Source of the DNA: Utricularia gibba
Taxonomy: Eukaryota; Streptophyta; Magnoliopsida; Lamiales; Lentibulariaceae
DNA length: 64,000 nt
Assembly: GCA_002189035.1 (NCBI GenBank)
Contig: CM007990.1
Location: 3,038,001 to 3,102,000 of the forward strand
Direction: 5' to 3'
In this document: positions 13,467 through 24,474 of the stretch, piece after piece
How the letters are laid out: each line of letters starts with the position of its first letter
How positions within the stretch are numbered: position 1 is the first letter of the stretch
Translations under genes and position numbers: made by a program
Notes under the pieces: generated by a model
Database searches by the model: none
The model's input: the letters and a program-made list of their open reading frames with translations, nothing else
Told to the model about the DNA's origin: nothing

Positions 13467-14560
13467 AGCTCCCAAGCTTTTCGCCCGTCGCCACTGGAGA
13501 CGAAATTGAGAGGAGGGCAAGCGGAAAGTGGATGGTCAACGGCTCGACCCGGCCGCTTGCCAATTCAAGCAGTCCCACTCCGCTACCCGGTCCAAGACAA
13601 TATCATTTATATAAATAACGCGAAAAAATGAAAATAATGCCATGGTAATCACTTTAGTTGCTTTATATATATATATATAGAATGGTTCGATAAAGCATAT
13701 TTCAGGCTTTTAAGTGCCTATGCAAGTTTACATACAGAGAGAGATATAGGGGGAGTGCTGAACTTCGGATAAGATTGAGTTGAAGTTGTAGTTGAAGTTT
13801 TAACTAAAAATTTGAGTGTTTTGACATAATTAAGTTGAGTTGGAGTTAAATTTAATTTTCATAGATAAAATACTATTTTTTATCTTATTCAATTTATATA
13901 TTTTTTAAAAGTTTTTATAAAAATTATGAATTTTTACATCTTAATTTTTACTTTCTCTTTCTGTAATGTTTCTTAATAATAGGTTTTCCTTTGCAACTCA
14001 AAAGCGTTTCCCTCAAAGTCAGTTAACAAGAAAAGTTTGATAAAAGATATTTTTGAACAAAATCTCCTATTCTATGGAGATTCTTTCTAGTTTTCTAATA
14101 TATTATTTAATTTAATTTCTCAAGTATTATGTTCTTTGGTCAATGTTACAAAATTGTTTTTTTATCAGGTTTTTAATGATTCTTTTTAATTTTTTGATCT
14201 TGCAGACTGATTAGATACATTGCATAGAATAAATTTGTTTGAATCATTTGATGTACAATGTTGGTTATTTTCCTGATCTTGGAGATTATTTTTTTTATTA
14301 CTTTTTAATTTTCTAACGTTAAAAATAAATTGTATAAAATAAGTTTTGGAAATGAATAAGTTGATGTTTATTTACAAACAAGTCTGACCTCGAAACTTTT
14401 GTTCAATTTTGTTGAATATATACCTTGAAGTCTTCATGATATTGCACAAAATCAATTATTGGTTATTTCTTAAGAAGAATGGACACTTGTAATGCAAGAT
14501 CTGATCATCGTCCTTCACATGAAGAGATTAAAAAAATGTTAATCAAAGTGATTATTGTTT
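13467..14560. other. Promoter of OST1B and AT-rich spacer
   Basis: The first 100-150 bp upstream of the OST1B start are relatively GC-rich and likely hold its promoter and 5' untranslated region. A short (TA)n run lies near 13663-13679. The rest is AT-rich sequence in which I see no gene. Confidence 0.5.
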
Positions 14561-14739
14561 GCAATGACTTTTACCCTACTGATCATCGATTGGAAAATGT
14601 TCTTGTACATCAATAAGAAATGAGATCAACTCATTAGATGTATAGCTGAAGAATAATTTGGAATTTTTTTTATTGGCAATTGGGTGAAGACATGGAAATA
14701 GAGTTTTACAAGAGTTTTGGTGACATTCTAGGGAGATGA

Positions 14740-15620
14740 TTTCTTGGCATGTGCATGTAATACTAAAAGGTTGTTTTGCTATGACAAAAGATTCAATCCA
14801 CCCTAGAAGAGAACATGAGAATACATCCATACATTTAAAAAAACAAATGTTTGTATTCATATTTCAAGGTAACATCCCCTTAATCACTAAGGTCTACCAA
14901 TAAGCATATTCCTTAATTGCGGTGTTTTATAGGACAGTATCAGTGGTATCGACAGAACACACAATGCTACAAAAGTACCAAAAAAAGAACATAAACATTT
15001 TTATGGAAAGTCAACCTAGAACATCCTAGTTATTTGTGATTTCCATGTGTGCTTCATTTATGTGGTTACTGGGTTTGAAGGCGGATTCCAATTTTTTCAT
15101 GTGTTATCGGAGTTCAAAGAAGCCGCATTCTAATACATTCAAAATGAAAGTATTATCTTGTTGATTCTGGATATCTACTTCAAAGGGATTCATGACACCA
15201 TATCCTCATTGTCGGTACCATTTGGCTCAGTTTAGCAATGGAACCAAGGATACGAGTTCGGAAGCATTCTTCAACTATAGACACTCTTTGTTGCATATGA
15301 CATTAGAGTGAACTTTTGGGGTGCGGAAGGCGAAGTTACCTACTGTAACTGATTTTTCGTGGGGCTTTAATTGGAAGATCAAGTAAAAATGGTGTTCGCC
15401 ACAATTTTATTCTAGAGATAGGTGCAATAGACAAAGACTTCAAGTGGGAGAAGTGGATCCCACAAAGTGAAGAAGTTGAAATTAAGGCATTGTGGTATGA
15501 GATTTTTAGGGGATATTGTTCTTGATGACCATTTTTTTTATAAATTTGATTTTGATAAAAAAAAAATGAAGGTTTTTTATGACTCTGATATTCATAAGTT
15601 GTCATATGATTTCTTTCATT
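14740..15620 (+). pseudogene. PIF/Harbinger transposase (DDE) remnant
   Basis: Reading the + strand across frame changes gives the ordered motifs of the plant Harbinger transposase. There is a block near 14960-15060 equivalent to the Q-N-V-M / FTYV region. At about 15150-15240 comes YYLVDSGY followed by PYPHCRYHLAQF. At about 15260-15340 comes EAFFNYRHSLLHM-LE-TFGVRKAKLP, the last catalytic-domain block. Several stops and shifts show it is dead. The segment from about 14745 to 15060 is repeated at 17838-18150. Confidence 0.75.
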
Positions 15621-17837
15621 AGCTCATGTAAACTTTAGGAAGAAATAAGAGAGACGAAGAAAAAGAATAAGTTATTATTAACACAAGATTATTTATATTT
15701 GATAATTTCTTAAAAGTCAAAATTAAAAAAAAAACTTTTTAAATAATTACTAAATTTTAGTATCTAATAATAAAAATTTCGTATATTGCATAATCAATTG
15801 TTATACATATTTTAATTTTATTAAAATAGTAAATTCTTATTGTAAATATTAATTCATTTTTTTCAAAAACTTTTTGAATATATAATTAATATGTATCCAC
15901 TCTAATATGGACACATTCTTAACACTCTTTTTAATTGAATATGTTTTATATACTATTAGAATTGATATTTTTTAATGTCTAGTATTTCTAAAAATTAATA
16001 AACTTTATATATTATTTTAAAAATATATGTGATTATTTAAAATAAAATAAAAAATAAAATATTATTTAGTAAATTATAAAAATAAAATAAAAAATATTTT
16101 TAATCAGTTATTAATTTGTGGTTGTACAATACAAACTAATTTGAAAATATAATAAAATTAAATCAAAGTATTATTTAGAACAAATATGTATATAATTGTA
16201 TTTTGATAAAACATATTTAATTATTTTTAATTTAACAAATATATAATCATTTTTTATTAATTTCTCTCACCAAAACAGGGGTACTCAACTAATGTATAGA
16301 TAAAAAAGGGGTATTCACCTAAAATGAGGTTCACACCTTTTTTTGTGAACCTCATTTTCAACGCCACATCTTTGATAAAAATGAATACCTCTCAATTCAG
16401 AGAATTTTTAAGTAAGTCCAACCCATGTACAAACAATTCTGCATCACCCACTAACTCTGGAATCTGCTTCATCTATCCTATACATGCCTATATTGTATAT
16501 TTAAAAGTGTTGAGGAGGAATCCATATTGGAAATCCATGTGGCAACCATCTCATACAAGTTGGTGATAGGCTTGTCTAAATATTCATGCTTTTTTTTTTT
16601 TTCTTCCTATCTATCTGTCAGTGTGATAGCATGAGTGTTATCAAGTGGAGGGGAGTGTTGTGGAAGCTCTATCATGCTCCCCATGAAGTCAAGGTCTATA
16701 TTTTCAATATCTTCGATGTCAATTATCATCTTTTCATTATGAGTATCAGCATATTCGAATGATATATCTTCAAAAGTTAGACAATATTTTTCAGTGATAT
16801 ATTTTTGTCAAACATCTCTTATTGCGCGTAGAGTATGGACCCCTTATTCCTGAATTTTGCATACTCCTTATTCTCCTAATTGATAATTTATGAGAAGCAA
16901 ATAAGATCCTAATTTATTTTAGTGAATACCAAATTTTTTGTCAAATTTAGTTGTGTTGTGAACTCCTTCATCGCATTATTGAGGCCAATACTCGTTCAAG
17001 TATTCAAAAGCCTAGTACCTGCTCTCACTTGATTCAAGCACGGATAAATAAAGGCTCTAGTGTTGGCGTCATTCGGGTTACCTTTATCATTACTTCCCTC
17101 AATTTCAAATGCATTCATTTTCTTGGTGTTTAGATTAACAAAAATGTTATCAAAACTCATGAAATTTTGCCAACTACAAAATTTACCATTGAATCAAATG
17201 AGAATCAGTAAAAACAAAAAGTAACTTTGATGAAAAACATAGATTGAGTTCTAGAAACTCAACTACAATTTCAAAAATCGTAGTTTCATTTTTTTCAAAT
17301 TCGAAATATTCAATCACTATAAGAGGAAAATGCCATAAGTGAAAAAAAAAAAAAAAACATAAAATTGGGTTATCGAAATATACACAAAAATGAAAAATTG
17401 AAAAATACAAGAACATATACTTGTTGCTTCTTCGTATTCGACTGCAAATCAAATGAAAATGACAAGTTTCAAAGTCAAATAAGTAAATGATAAAGTGCCC
17501 TCCGATGCCAAACAACTTTCACATCATTTACTACCTTTAATAATTGAGGGGTAATTTGGAAACACGAAATATCAACAATAATTGAGTTTGTAGCAACATA
17601 CCTGGGAATGTCTATTGTATTCAACTCAAACTATGTTAACTCAATTATCCAAACATTATATGCATGATTTCCTAAGCTTTTAAGTATGGTTGGGTTGCGA
17701 ACCCAACGCTAATCCAAACACTCCCATAATATGACATGAATAAAAAAAAACGTATAATCAAACTCTCGAATATATTTGAAGTTTCAAAAAATATATATAT
17801 ATAATGTGTAATTTTAAAAATATACTTTTTAAAAATG
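15621..17837. other. AT-rich spacer, probable decayed transposon interior
   Basis: 15650-16270 is extremely AT-rich and I see nothing in it. 16320-17120 contains small ORFs (16324-16566, 16951-17133) without recognisable family features. The spacer lies between two related PIF/Harbinger transposase fragments, so part of it may be decayed Harbinger sequence; this is inference. Confidence 0.4.
16321..16358. repeat. Perfect 14-bp inverted repeat with 10-base loop
   Basis: AAAATGAGGTTCAC at 16321-16334 is followed by ten bases including a T run and then its exact reverse complement at 16345-16358. It could be abutting transposon ends or a cruciform-forming hairpin. No function is evident. Confidence 0.8.
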
Positions 17838-18230
17838 AATACTAAAAGGTTGGTTTGATATGGCAAAAGATTCAATCCAGCCCAAAAGAGAACTTGAAAA
17901 TACATACATACATTCGAAACAATAAATGTTTGTACCCATATTTCAAGGTAACACCCCTTAATCACTACCGTCTACCAATAAGCATATTCCTTAATTGTGG
18001 TGTATTATATAAGATTGTATAGGTGTCATCCAAAGAACACACAGCGCCTACAAAAGTTTCCGAAGAACATAATACTTTTTATGGAAAATCAGGAAAGCCA
18101 ATCTTCTAGTTGTTTGCGATTTCCATATATGCTTCATTTATGTGGCATTGCACATAGCAAAGTTTTGTCAAATGTTATCAAACAAATATGTCGAACCAAT
18201 CATTTTATTATGGGTCAAAAATACTAAAAA
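17838..18230 (+). pseudogene. Second PIF/Harbinger transposase fragment
   Basis: This is a diverged direct copy of 14745-15060. Shared stretches include 'aaaagattcaatcca', 'tatttcaaggtaaca' and 'gtctaccaataagcatattc', and both continue to 'tatgcttcatttatgtgg' or near it. Only the N-terminal part of the catalytic domain is present and it lacks the following YLVDSGY block. It ends just before the cysteine-rich gene at 18369. Confidence 0.65.
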
Positions 18231-18368
18231 TGAAATATTTTAGGTCAAATATGTCATAACCCAATTTTAAAAATATACTTTTTTAGTGTGGCAAACGAGG
18301 GAAACGGAGTGCCACCCACAGTTGCCTCCTTTCCTCTGTTAATCTAAAGGGGGGAAGAAGGGAGATGG

Positions 18369-18686
18369 ATGGATGCGAAGAAAATGCATGGTCCTGGTCC
18401 TGAGATGACGGTCGTGCTCATGATAATGACGATGATTTCAGGGCTGGCTGGTGGTGGCGTGGACGGAACCTGCGAGGAACACTGCTTGCCGGTGTGCCTC
18501 AGGCTCAAGGATGCCACCCTCCCGAATTGCTTGCCGGCGTGTTCGCAGTACTGCCACCAGGTCCACGGCAGGCTTCACCCAGGCAAGCTCCTTCCCTCAA
18601 GCCGTGCAATTCAATTCGTTGCTTTGATTACTAACTGTGCTTGCGGTATCAAAATCTCAGGCCCCATGATGACGATGATAAAGTGA
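18369..18686 (+). CDS. Secreted cysteine-rich peptide, thionin/alpha-hairpinin-like
   Basis: A single-exon ORF of 105 residues. A hydrophobic stretch at about residues 13-28 (MTVVLMIMTMISGLAGG) looks like a signal peptide; an alternative start is Met13. The mature part begins near residue 33 and carries six cysteines in two mirrored blocks, CEEHCLPVC and CLPACSQYC, that is C-x3-C-x3-C, ten residues, C-x3-C-x3-C. This spacing suits two short helices pinned by disulfides, as in plant thionin-like and hairpinin peptides. After HQVHG the sequence loses cysteine spacing and resembles unselected DNA, so the true gene may end in an intron: a GC-type donor-like 'cag/gcaag' lies near 18580. It lies 100 bp from the stop codon of the convergent PIN gene. 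Local GC content is higher than in the flanks. The family assignment is by pattern only; a defence or signalling role is inference. Confidence 0.6.
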   Translation: MDAKKMHGPGPEMTVVLMIMTMISGLAGGGVDGTCEEHCLPVCLRLKDATLPNCLPACSQYCHQVHGRLHPGKLLPSSRAIQFVALITNCACGIKISGPMMTMIK

Positions 18687-18786
18687 ACATGTAATCCATC
18701 CATCATCCTTTTTCTTATGGGGTAAGGAACGGTATCAATTATTTGCACCGGAAAAAGATGTTTTGTTTTCTGTTACATACACTGAC

Positions 18787-20579
18787 TTACAGCCCCAGGA
18801 CGAGGTAGTAGAGGAGCGCCACGGGTACCGCTAGCAGCATCCCGAATATAACCCTATAAAAACAAATAAAGTATTGCAGGGGCCATTTATCAATGAATTA
18901 GTAGTAAAGTCAGGATTACTTACGCTGTGCTAAGAATATCTGCATGCAAGTTGTATTCCTTGGCGAAAACGAAGGGGACGATCCCTTGTGGCAACGCAGC
19001 CTACGCATAACTCAAAAAGTCAGTCATTTTGTGAATGACCAAAAACGAGGGCCATAGTAAGTACCTGAACGATTGCGACACTTAGGAGGACGCCGCCGAT
19101 GCCGGAGATGAGAGAAGCGATGGCCATGAAGGCGGGGCCGATGATGAATCTCACGGCGATGGCAAAGGTCACCATCGTCTTCCCGCATGCTATCATCCTC
19201 GGTTGCAACGCCATGAACAGCCCTGCACTGCATGTGTCAGTTGTGTTCTATACCGTTATAAAGATTTACCAGCACTTCGTACCGAGGCTGAACATGGCCA
19301 TGCCGAGTCCCGTATCAGATAAGATGGAGATGGACTTGGCGACTATGGGAGGCATCTCCACCTCCCACCTAAACGAATGCTAAATAATTATTAAAAAAAA
19401 AAGAAAATGTGGTGACGAAAGAGTCACTCACTCACCTGAAGGAGATGAGAGACCAGAAGAGGCCAATGAAGCTGGAGTAAGTGTTGGGATTCCTTATAAG
19501 CTTCCGCCAAACCATAACGAGTAACAGCCTCGTCATTACTTTGGTGGGAGGCATCCCTTTCCCTTTCTTCTCCGCCAAATCATCTGTTGGACTCTTTTCC
19601 GATTCCATTTCCACTTCCATTTCCTCCCTGAAAAAACAAAAGACAATATACATATATATAATGTGTTTCTTATGGAAAGGGAAAAGAGCGGTCTGCCAGT
19701 GCTCCTACCTTCCGGGGATCTTGTTCTGATGGGAGAAACAAATCTGATTTCCTTCGCATGATGATGATGATGTGTTGGGCTGGCAACGAAAACTCTGCCG
19801 GAAACAGAGGAGCCCGTTGAGCTCCCGAGGAAGACTGGATCCGCTTCAGGGCCACCCGCATCTAATTTTCTTATTGGAGACGTGGATCGCGCGCTGGATC
19901 CCCGGGGCGTCGGATTCATCGAGGATTGAACGGAGTAGATCTCGGCATTCGATAGCCTCACCGTGACGTGGAACTTGCCGTCTTCTCTGACATCTCCCAC
20001 CACCGTCTCCAGCGGCTGCTCCTGCTGGAGAGATACCACGTCGGATTCCACGCGGATCGAAATGATCGAATCAGCCGTCTCCGGGAAGCGATCGGATATG
20101 AGAATCATGGCGGCCCTATACTCGAACATGAAGAGCATCAGAGTGTACCAGATGATGCACTGCAGCACCACGATCTGCACCATCAGTCCTCCGCAAAACT
20201 CGCCGTACATCCCTTCCAGCAACGGGATCCCAATCACCAGGGTGTTGGGGAGGGTGGAGAGGGAGAAGAAGGTAATGGTCTGTTCGAAGGAGCCCTGTCT
20301 GCTGAACCTCACGTACAGAGAGAGGATCCCGAGAATCATCAGCTTCTGCAGCGTATCGGCTACTATGAACCTGAAATTCATGGCGTAGGGATCGTTTGTA
20401 GCAATGAAATGGAAGGAGAGAAGAGGGACGGCGAAGAGGGCCACGTAGCGGTTGATGCCGGAGCACTGTTCCGGCGTGAATATCTTCCACCACTTGACGG
20501 AGGCGTAGGCCAATGCCATGGCAACGTACAACGGCACCATCGCCGTCATCACGTGGTACAAGTCCTTGGAACTTATCAT
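18787..20579 (-). CDS. PIN-family auxin efflux carrier with medium-length loop
   Basis: PIN proteins export auxin across membranes. The start [20 protein letters not shown] is canonical PIN. The N-terminal membrane half ([35 protein letters not shown]) fills residues 1 to about 155. A hydrophilic loop of about 150-170 residues follows and keeps NPTPRGSS, a TPRxS phosphorylation motif, and a poly-His run. The C-terminal membrane half follows ([55 protein letters not shown], ending LLYYLVLGL). Exons: 20579-19709, an exon ending at 19436, 19368-19283, 19222-19065, 19000-18924, 18853-18787. The obvious acceptor for exon 2 (exon from 19627) puts it one base out of frame; acceptors giving exon starts at 19613 or 19583 restore frame and yield 478 or 468 residues. 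The loop is longer than in PIN5/PIN8 but shorter than in PIN1, so I give no paralogue name. A MITE lies 125 bp upstream. Confidence 0.93.
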
Positions 20580-20703
20580 TCTTTCCAAACACGAGGTGCA
20601 ATGCGGCAACAGGGTCTCTGTTTCTTGTTTGAAAAATCTAGTGGGAACGGAGAAACCAGAGAAGGGCAGGAGTAGGAGTGCGCCTTAAAGGCTTGAATGG
20701 CAT

Positions 20704-21240
20704 TAGGGATGAAAGTTGGGCCGGGCTGGACGGGTCCGACCCTAATTCAAAAGGTTTCCGTTAAGTTTCGAGCTGGGGTCGTTTGACTATGTCTAACCAT
20801 GATTAATATGATACTAGCATGATTATTTAGTAGGCCGTATTGATTCCATCCAGCCCATGAGCTTACTATACAATAAATAAAATATTTTACGTAAATTATT
20901 AAATATTAATATATATTGATGTTATTTAAACAATTTATAAAAACTAAATTAAAATTATTATGTGACTTATCAATTCACATTATTTATTAAAAAAATAAAA
21001 TAGAGAATGTAAAATGAATTAAAATTATCCAAAATTAAAAATAAATGTAATTATAATATATAAAACTATATTCTTAATTTGGGTTCTAGGTCCATAATTT
21101 TGAGCTCCAAACCCAATCAGCCTTGAGGGTTTCTAGCCAAAAAACTTGATAAGATTTTGAATCATCTACATATAGGCCTAAACTCAATATTTTCTAGAAC
21201 CGAGCCGATCAACGGATTTGGGATTAGATTTTCATTCCTA
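20704..21240. mobile_element. hAT-type MITE upstream of the PIN gene
   Basis: 537 bp with tips TAGGGATGAAA at the left and its near-inverse at the right (TTTTCATTCCTA). The flanking 8 bp are aatggcat and gctggcat, matching at the last six positions, as expected for an aged hAT target duplication. The AT-rich body is similar to the MITE at 61557-61995. No coding capacity. Confidence 0.8.
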
Positions 21241-21469
21241 GCTGGCATCTACCTCATTTACCTCTTTATCCTATCCTAGGCATTGATGGGGGATTGCATT
21301 CCTCCCAAACCTCTCTTGAAACCAAATTTGTTTCATTTTATCTTATATTAATAAATAGCGAATTTAGATTTTACATCTTTCAAGTCATCTATAAAAGAAA
21401 TTGCTAAATGGCTCATCAATCTAATATGATCACAAAATATTATGAGGGTATTTTTGAAAAAAACACCGA

Positions 21470-24120
21470 ATTTCCCTCATACAAGTATTAAGAGTTTTGG
21501 ATATCTAGTAGCATAAATAAAATATATATGACGTATAATATTATTAGCATCTACATCTATGTCTTTATAATTTTTAATAAAAAGAGCAATATCATCCGCA
21601 TTAAAAGAGTTAGAAATACATTCAAATAAAGTTTTCATATTTCTATATTTAACCCTCAAATTCAAAAACAGTGCAATAAGAAATAAATTTGGGATTTCAT
21701 CAAAGTATTTTAAAAACTTATATTTCATGTTTTATACGACATCTCCTAAAAAATCACTATTATTTTGATGATTATAAAAAGCAAAAAATTACAAATACAT
21801 GAAATCACAAGTTGAAAAATTGGATAATAAATATCATTCAAAATCTTTGTAGAAGATTAAAATGTTTCTAATAAATTCAATAAATTTCTTAATTTTTCAA
21901 AAATAGAATGAGTTAAGAAATTATAACCCGTAAAAGATTTACAAAATTCAATAAGAATATTTTCATAAGAAATTAAAAATTATAACATATCATATGTACA
22001 ATTCCATCTACTTGGATAATTATTTTTAAATTTATCATAAGAAATATTTCTTTCTTAACAAATTCTTTTGAAAACAAATATTCTATCGGGTTGCTCCTAA
22101 TTATGTTGACTAAATCAACAATAAGAGTAAAAAAAAATTTACATTCTATGAAATCACTTTAAACACACATATTTCAAAATATGACAAGTATACTTATTGT
22201 GGAAAAAATGCTATTTAACATAGTATTCATGTTATTTTTCAAAATCTAAATGGTGTTTGTGTTCATAGATATTATCCGATGAAATAGAAAAAATCCTATT
22301 AGAAATTTTATAAAATATTGTAACTTTTTCTATGAATTTTATAATAAAAAAATCGTTATGTGGTAATGGTCATATTTGAAAAATTAAAATTCGTTTTTGT
22401 ATACACAATAATTATTGATGTTAATTCTGCAAGTGCACAGAAACCGTCGAAATAATAAAATAAGATCGTATCCATAGGGAATTGTTATTGGAATATTCTT
22501 TTCAAAACAAAGAGTTAAAAAGATTGGAAACAAAAGAAAGATTTGGTTTTGAAAACAATAAGGAAAGTGGCATTGGATCTAAGATCCACCTTACTTGAAA
22601 TTCGCTCTTGCGTGTGTGCAAACCTTGAAGACTGACCTGCTTGTGCAAGTTCTGGGGGTGTTATTCTAAAGTAGTGCTACTCGGTGACCGTTATAGCACC
22701 GTCCCTTGTTTTGTGGGATTATGGAATCAACCACGCCACCAGAGCCATTTCACCTCTTGTGATAACCCATGTTTTCCCCACACCCAAATCTAACCCCTAC
22801 ACCTCACACTTCGCAGACAGATTAGACAGAATGTGTCTTACCAACGATGTCCGATTGAGCCCTTCTCCTTAGGTGCTTGAGGCCAACCTTTGATTCTCTC
22901 ACACTCCCTTCGGGTTATATGATACTAAAGATCACGTTGGTAAAAAAAACGTTGCGAAAAAACAGAATCAAACTTCAATTTAAATGTCGAAAAACATAGT
23001 AAAACAGTCACATGCGCAGGATATTTATAAGAGAGTACCTACACGCAAGCAAGTAAGGCTTCACCGCAGATCCTCAGCCACAAGCACCTACACGCACAGA
23101 CTTGACTCTAACATGAAAATAGACACGAAAATAGGAAAAGTACAAAGGAAAAGTGGTAAAAGATGTTTCTAATGGTTGAGAGGGTAGGATATTTATAAGA
23201 GAGTCAATCCAAGTCTTCGTATTGAGCTTATTTGATGAGCTTGGATAAGATCTTCTATCCAAATCTTTTATTCAAATCTACGAATCATCTTCATATCTCT
23301 ATCTTATCCACGAATCTTGGACTAAATCTTCATCGGTTGACCGAGTCTTGGGTTGAGATTCATGGTCCATCAAGTCCATAATTTGGTGGGTCTTGATTTC
23401 TCCTCAAATTGATCCAAAAGTATCCTAAAAATCCACAAAATACACTTTCTCTCCAAAAAAGATCAAAGTAGTGTGAAAGATGCAAAATCAATTGAGAATA
23501 ATGAGAAAGTGGGGTTTAAGATAAGTAAAAACAACACTCAAGTGTAGTGGAAGAACATGTTTTTGAACGACACAAAATCACTTATCAATTATCCAGTCAA
23601 AAATAAGTAATCACAATATAACTTTCATATTGCACTATTTCCAATCATTACAAGTTGAAAAAAATTACATTGTAGCAATTTAAAATTATAAATTAAAGAG
23701 TGATGCATATTTTAAAATATTCAAGTGTAAAATCATGAGTAGTTTTTTTCTAAAATTTTTTATAATCCGATTGAAGTTGTTTTAACATATTATCAAAAGA
23801 AGATTTTTCAACAAATGAAAAAATTTCATTAAATATCAAATAATACACAACAGTGATTTGAAAAAGTTTGTGAAAACAAATTTGGTAATCTGATACTATT
23901 ATCACCTACTAAATATAATCTAGTTTGATGATTTTGAGACAATTTATTATTATGTTTCTCTTTAATATGTCTTTTATATATATCAATTTTTCAATCATTT
24001 TTGAAAGTATATTCCTTGTAACAATGCTTGCAAATAAGTTTTTTGGGATTGTTATTTTTCGATCTTGAATATCTAAAAAATCATCATTATTATTTTTTGA
24101 TTTTTTACAACATAGAAGAT
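21470..24120 (-). pseudogene. hAT transposase pseudogene, split by an LTR insertion
   Basis: On the - strand, near 24060-23950, a BED zinc finger is readable: ICKHCYKEYTFKND then KRHIKEKHNNK. Around 23800 comes the FSFVEKSSFDNMLKQLQSDY block typical of hAT transposases. An LTR-like insertion (22416-23587) follows. The gene resumes below 22415 with YPSRWNCTYDML near 22020 and FLIALFLNLRVKYRNM near 21670, equivalent to the PTRWNST and LDPR-K blocks. Stops and shifts are frequent. The C-terminal dimerisation domain is not seen. The ORF at 23909-24316 is part of this remnant. Confidence 0.8.
22416..23587. repeat. Solo-LTR-like insertion, diverged copy (TSD attat)
   Basis: 1172 bp beginning TGATGTTAATTCTGCAAGTG and ending CACTTATCA, flanked by attat at 22411-22415 and attat at 23588-23592. 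The opening motif 'gcaagtgcacag...gatcgtatcc' belongs to a widespread type of plant LTR. No internal coding region. It interrupts an hAT transposase pseudogene. Its ends resemble those of the other three insertions but its body is a different family. Confidence 0.85.
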
Positions 24121-24432
24121 TCGATGAAATAGAATAATCTACATCTTGAGGACTAGAAAAATCATTATATTGGGATAATAGATTTGATTCAAAATTTTGC
24201 AAAAATTGAAGTTCTTCCTCATAAATAAATTTTCTATCATTTTGAAATGAAATTCTTATAACTATGAGTGATGAATGCATTAAGAGAGAGTATGTTAAAA
24301 TTATATAATAATCCATAAAATATATATTGATGATTTTTTTATTAGAATAGTGTCAACCGTAGTTTTAAACCAATGTGATGAGTGTGCACACACTAGTCAT
24401 TATCAAGTACCAACGAGTAACAGCTTGTAATA

Positions 24433-24474
<42 letters not shown>

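Noticed and set aside
16324-16566. 80-codon ORF
   Set aside because: It begins within a perfect hairpin and has no recognisable motif; likely chance.
19968-20675. Long ORF (235 codons) on the + strand
   Set aside because: It is exactly antisense to PIN exon 1, which has strong family evidence; its translation is His/Glu-rich shadow sequence.
24436-24472. TA repeat as a replication or matrix element
   Set aside because: A plain microsatellite explains it; nothing else supports a function.
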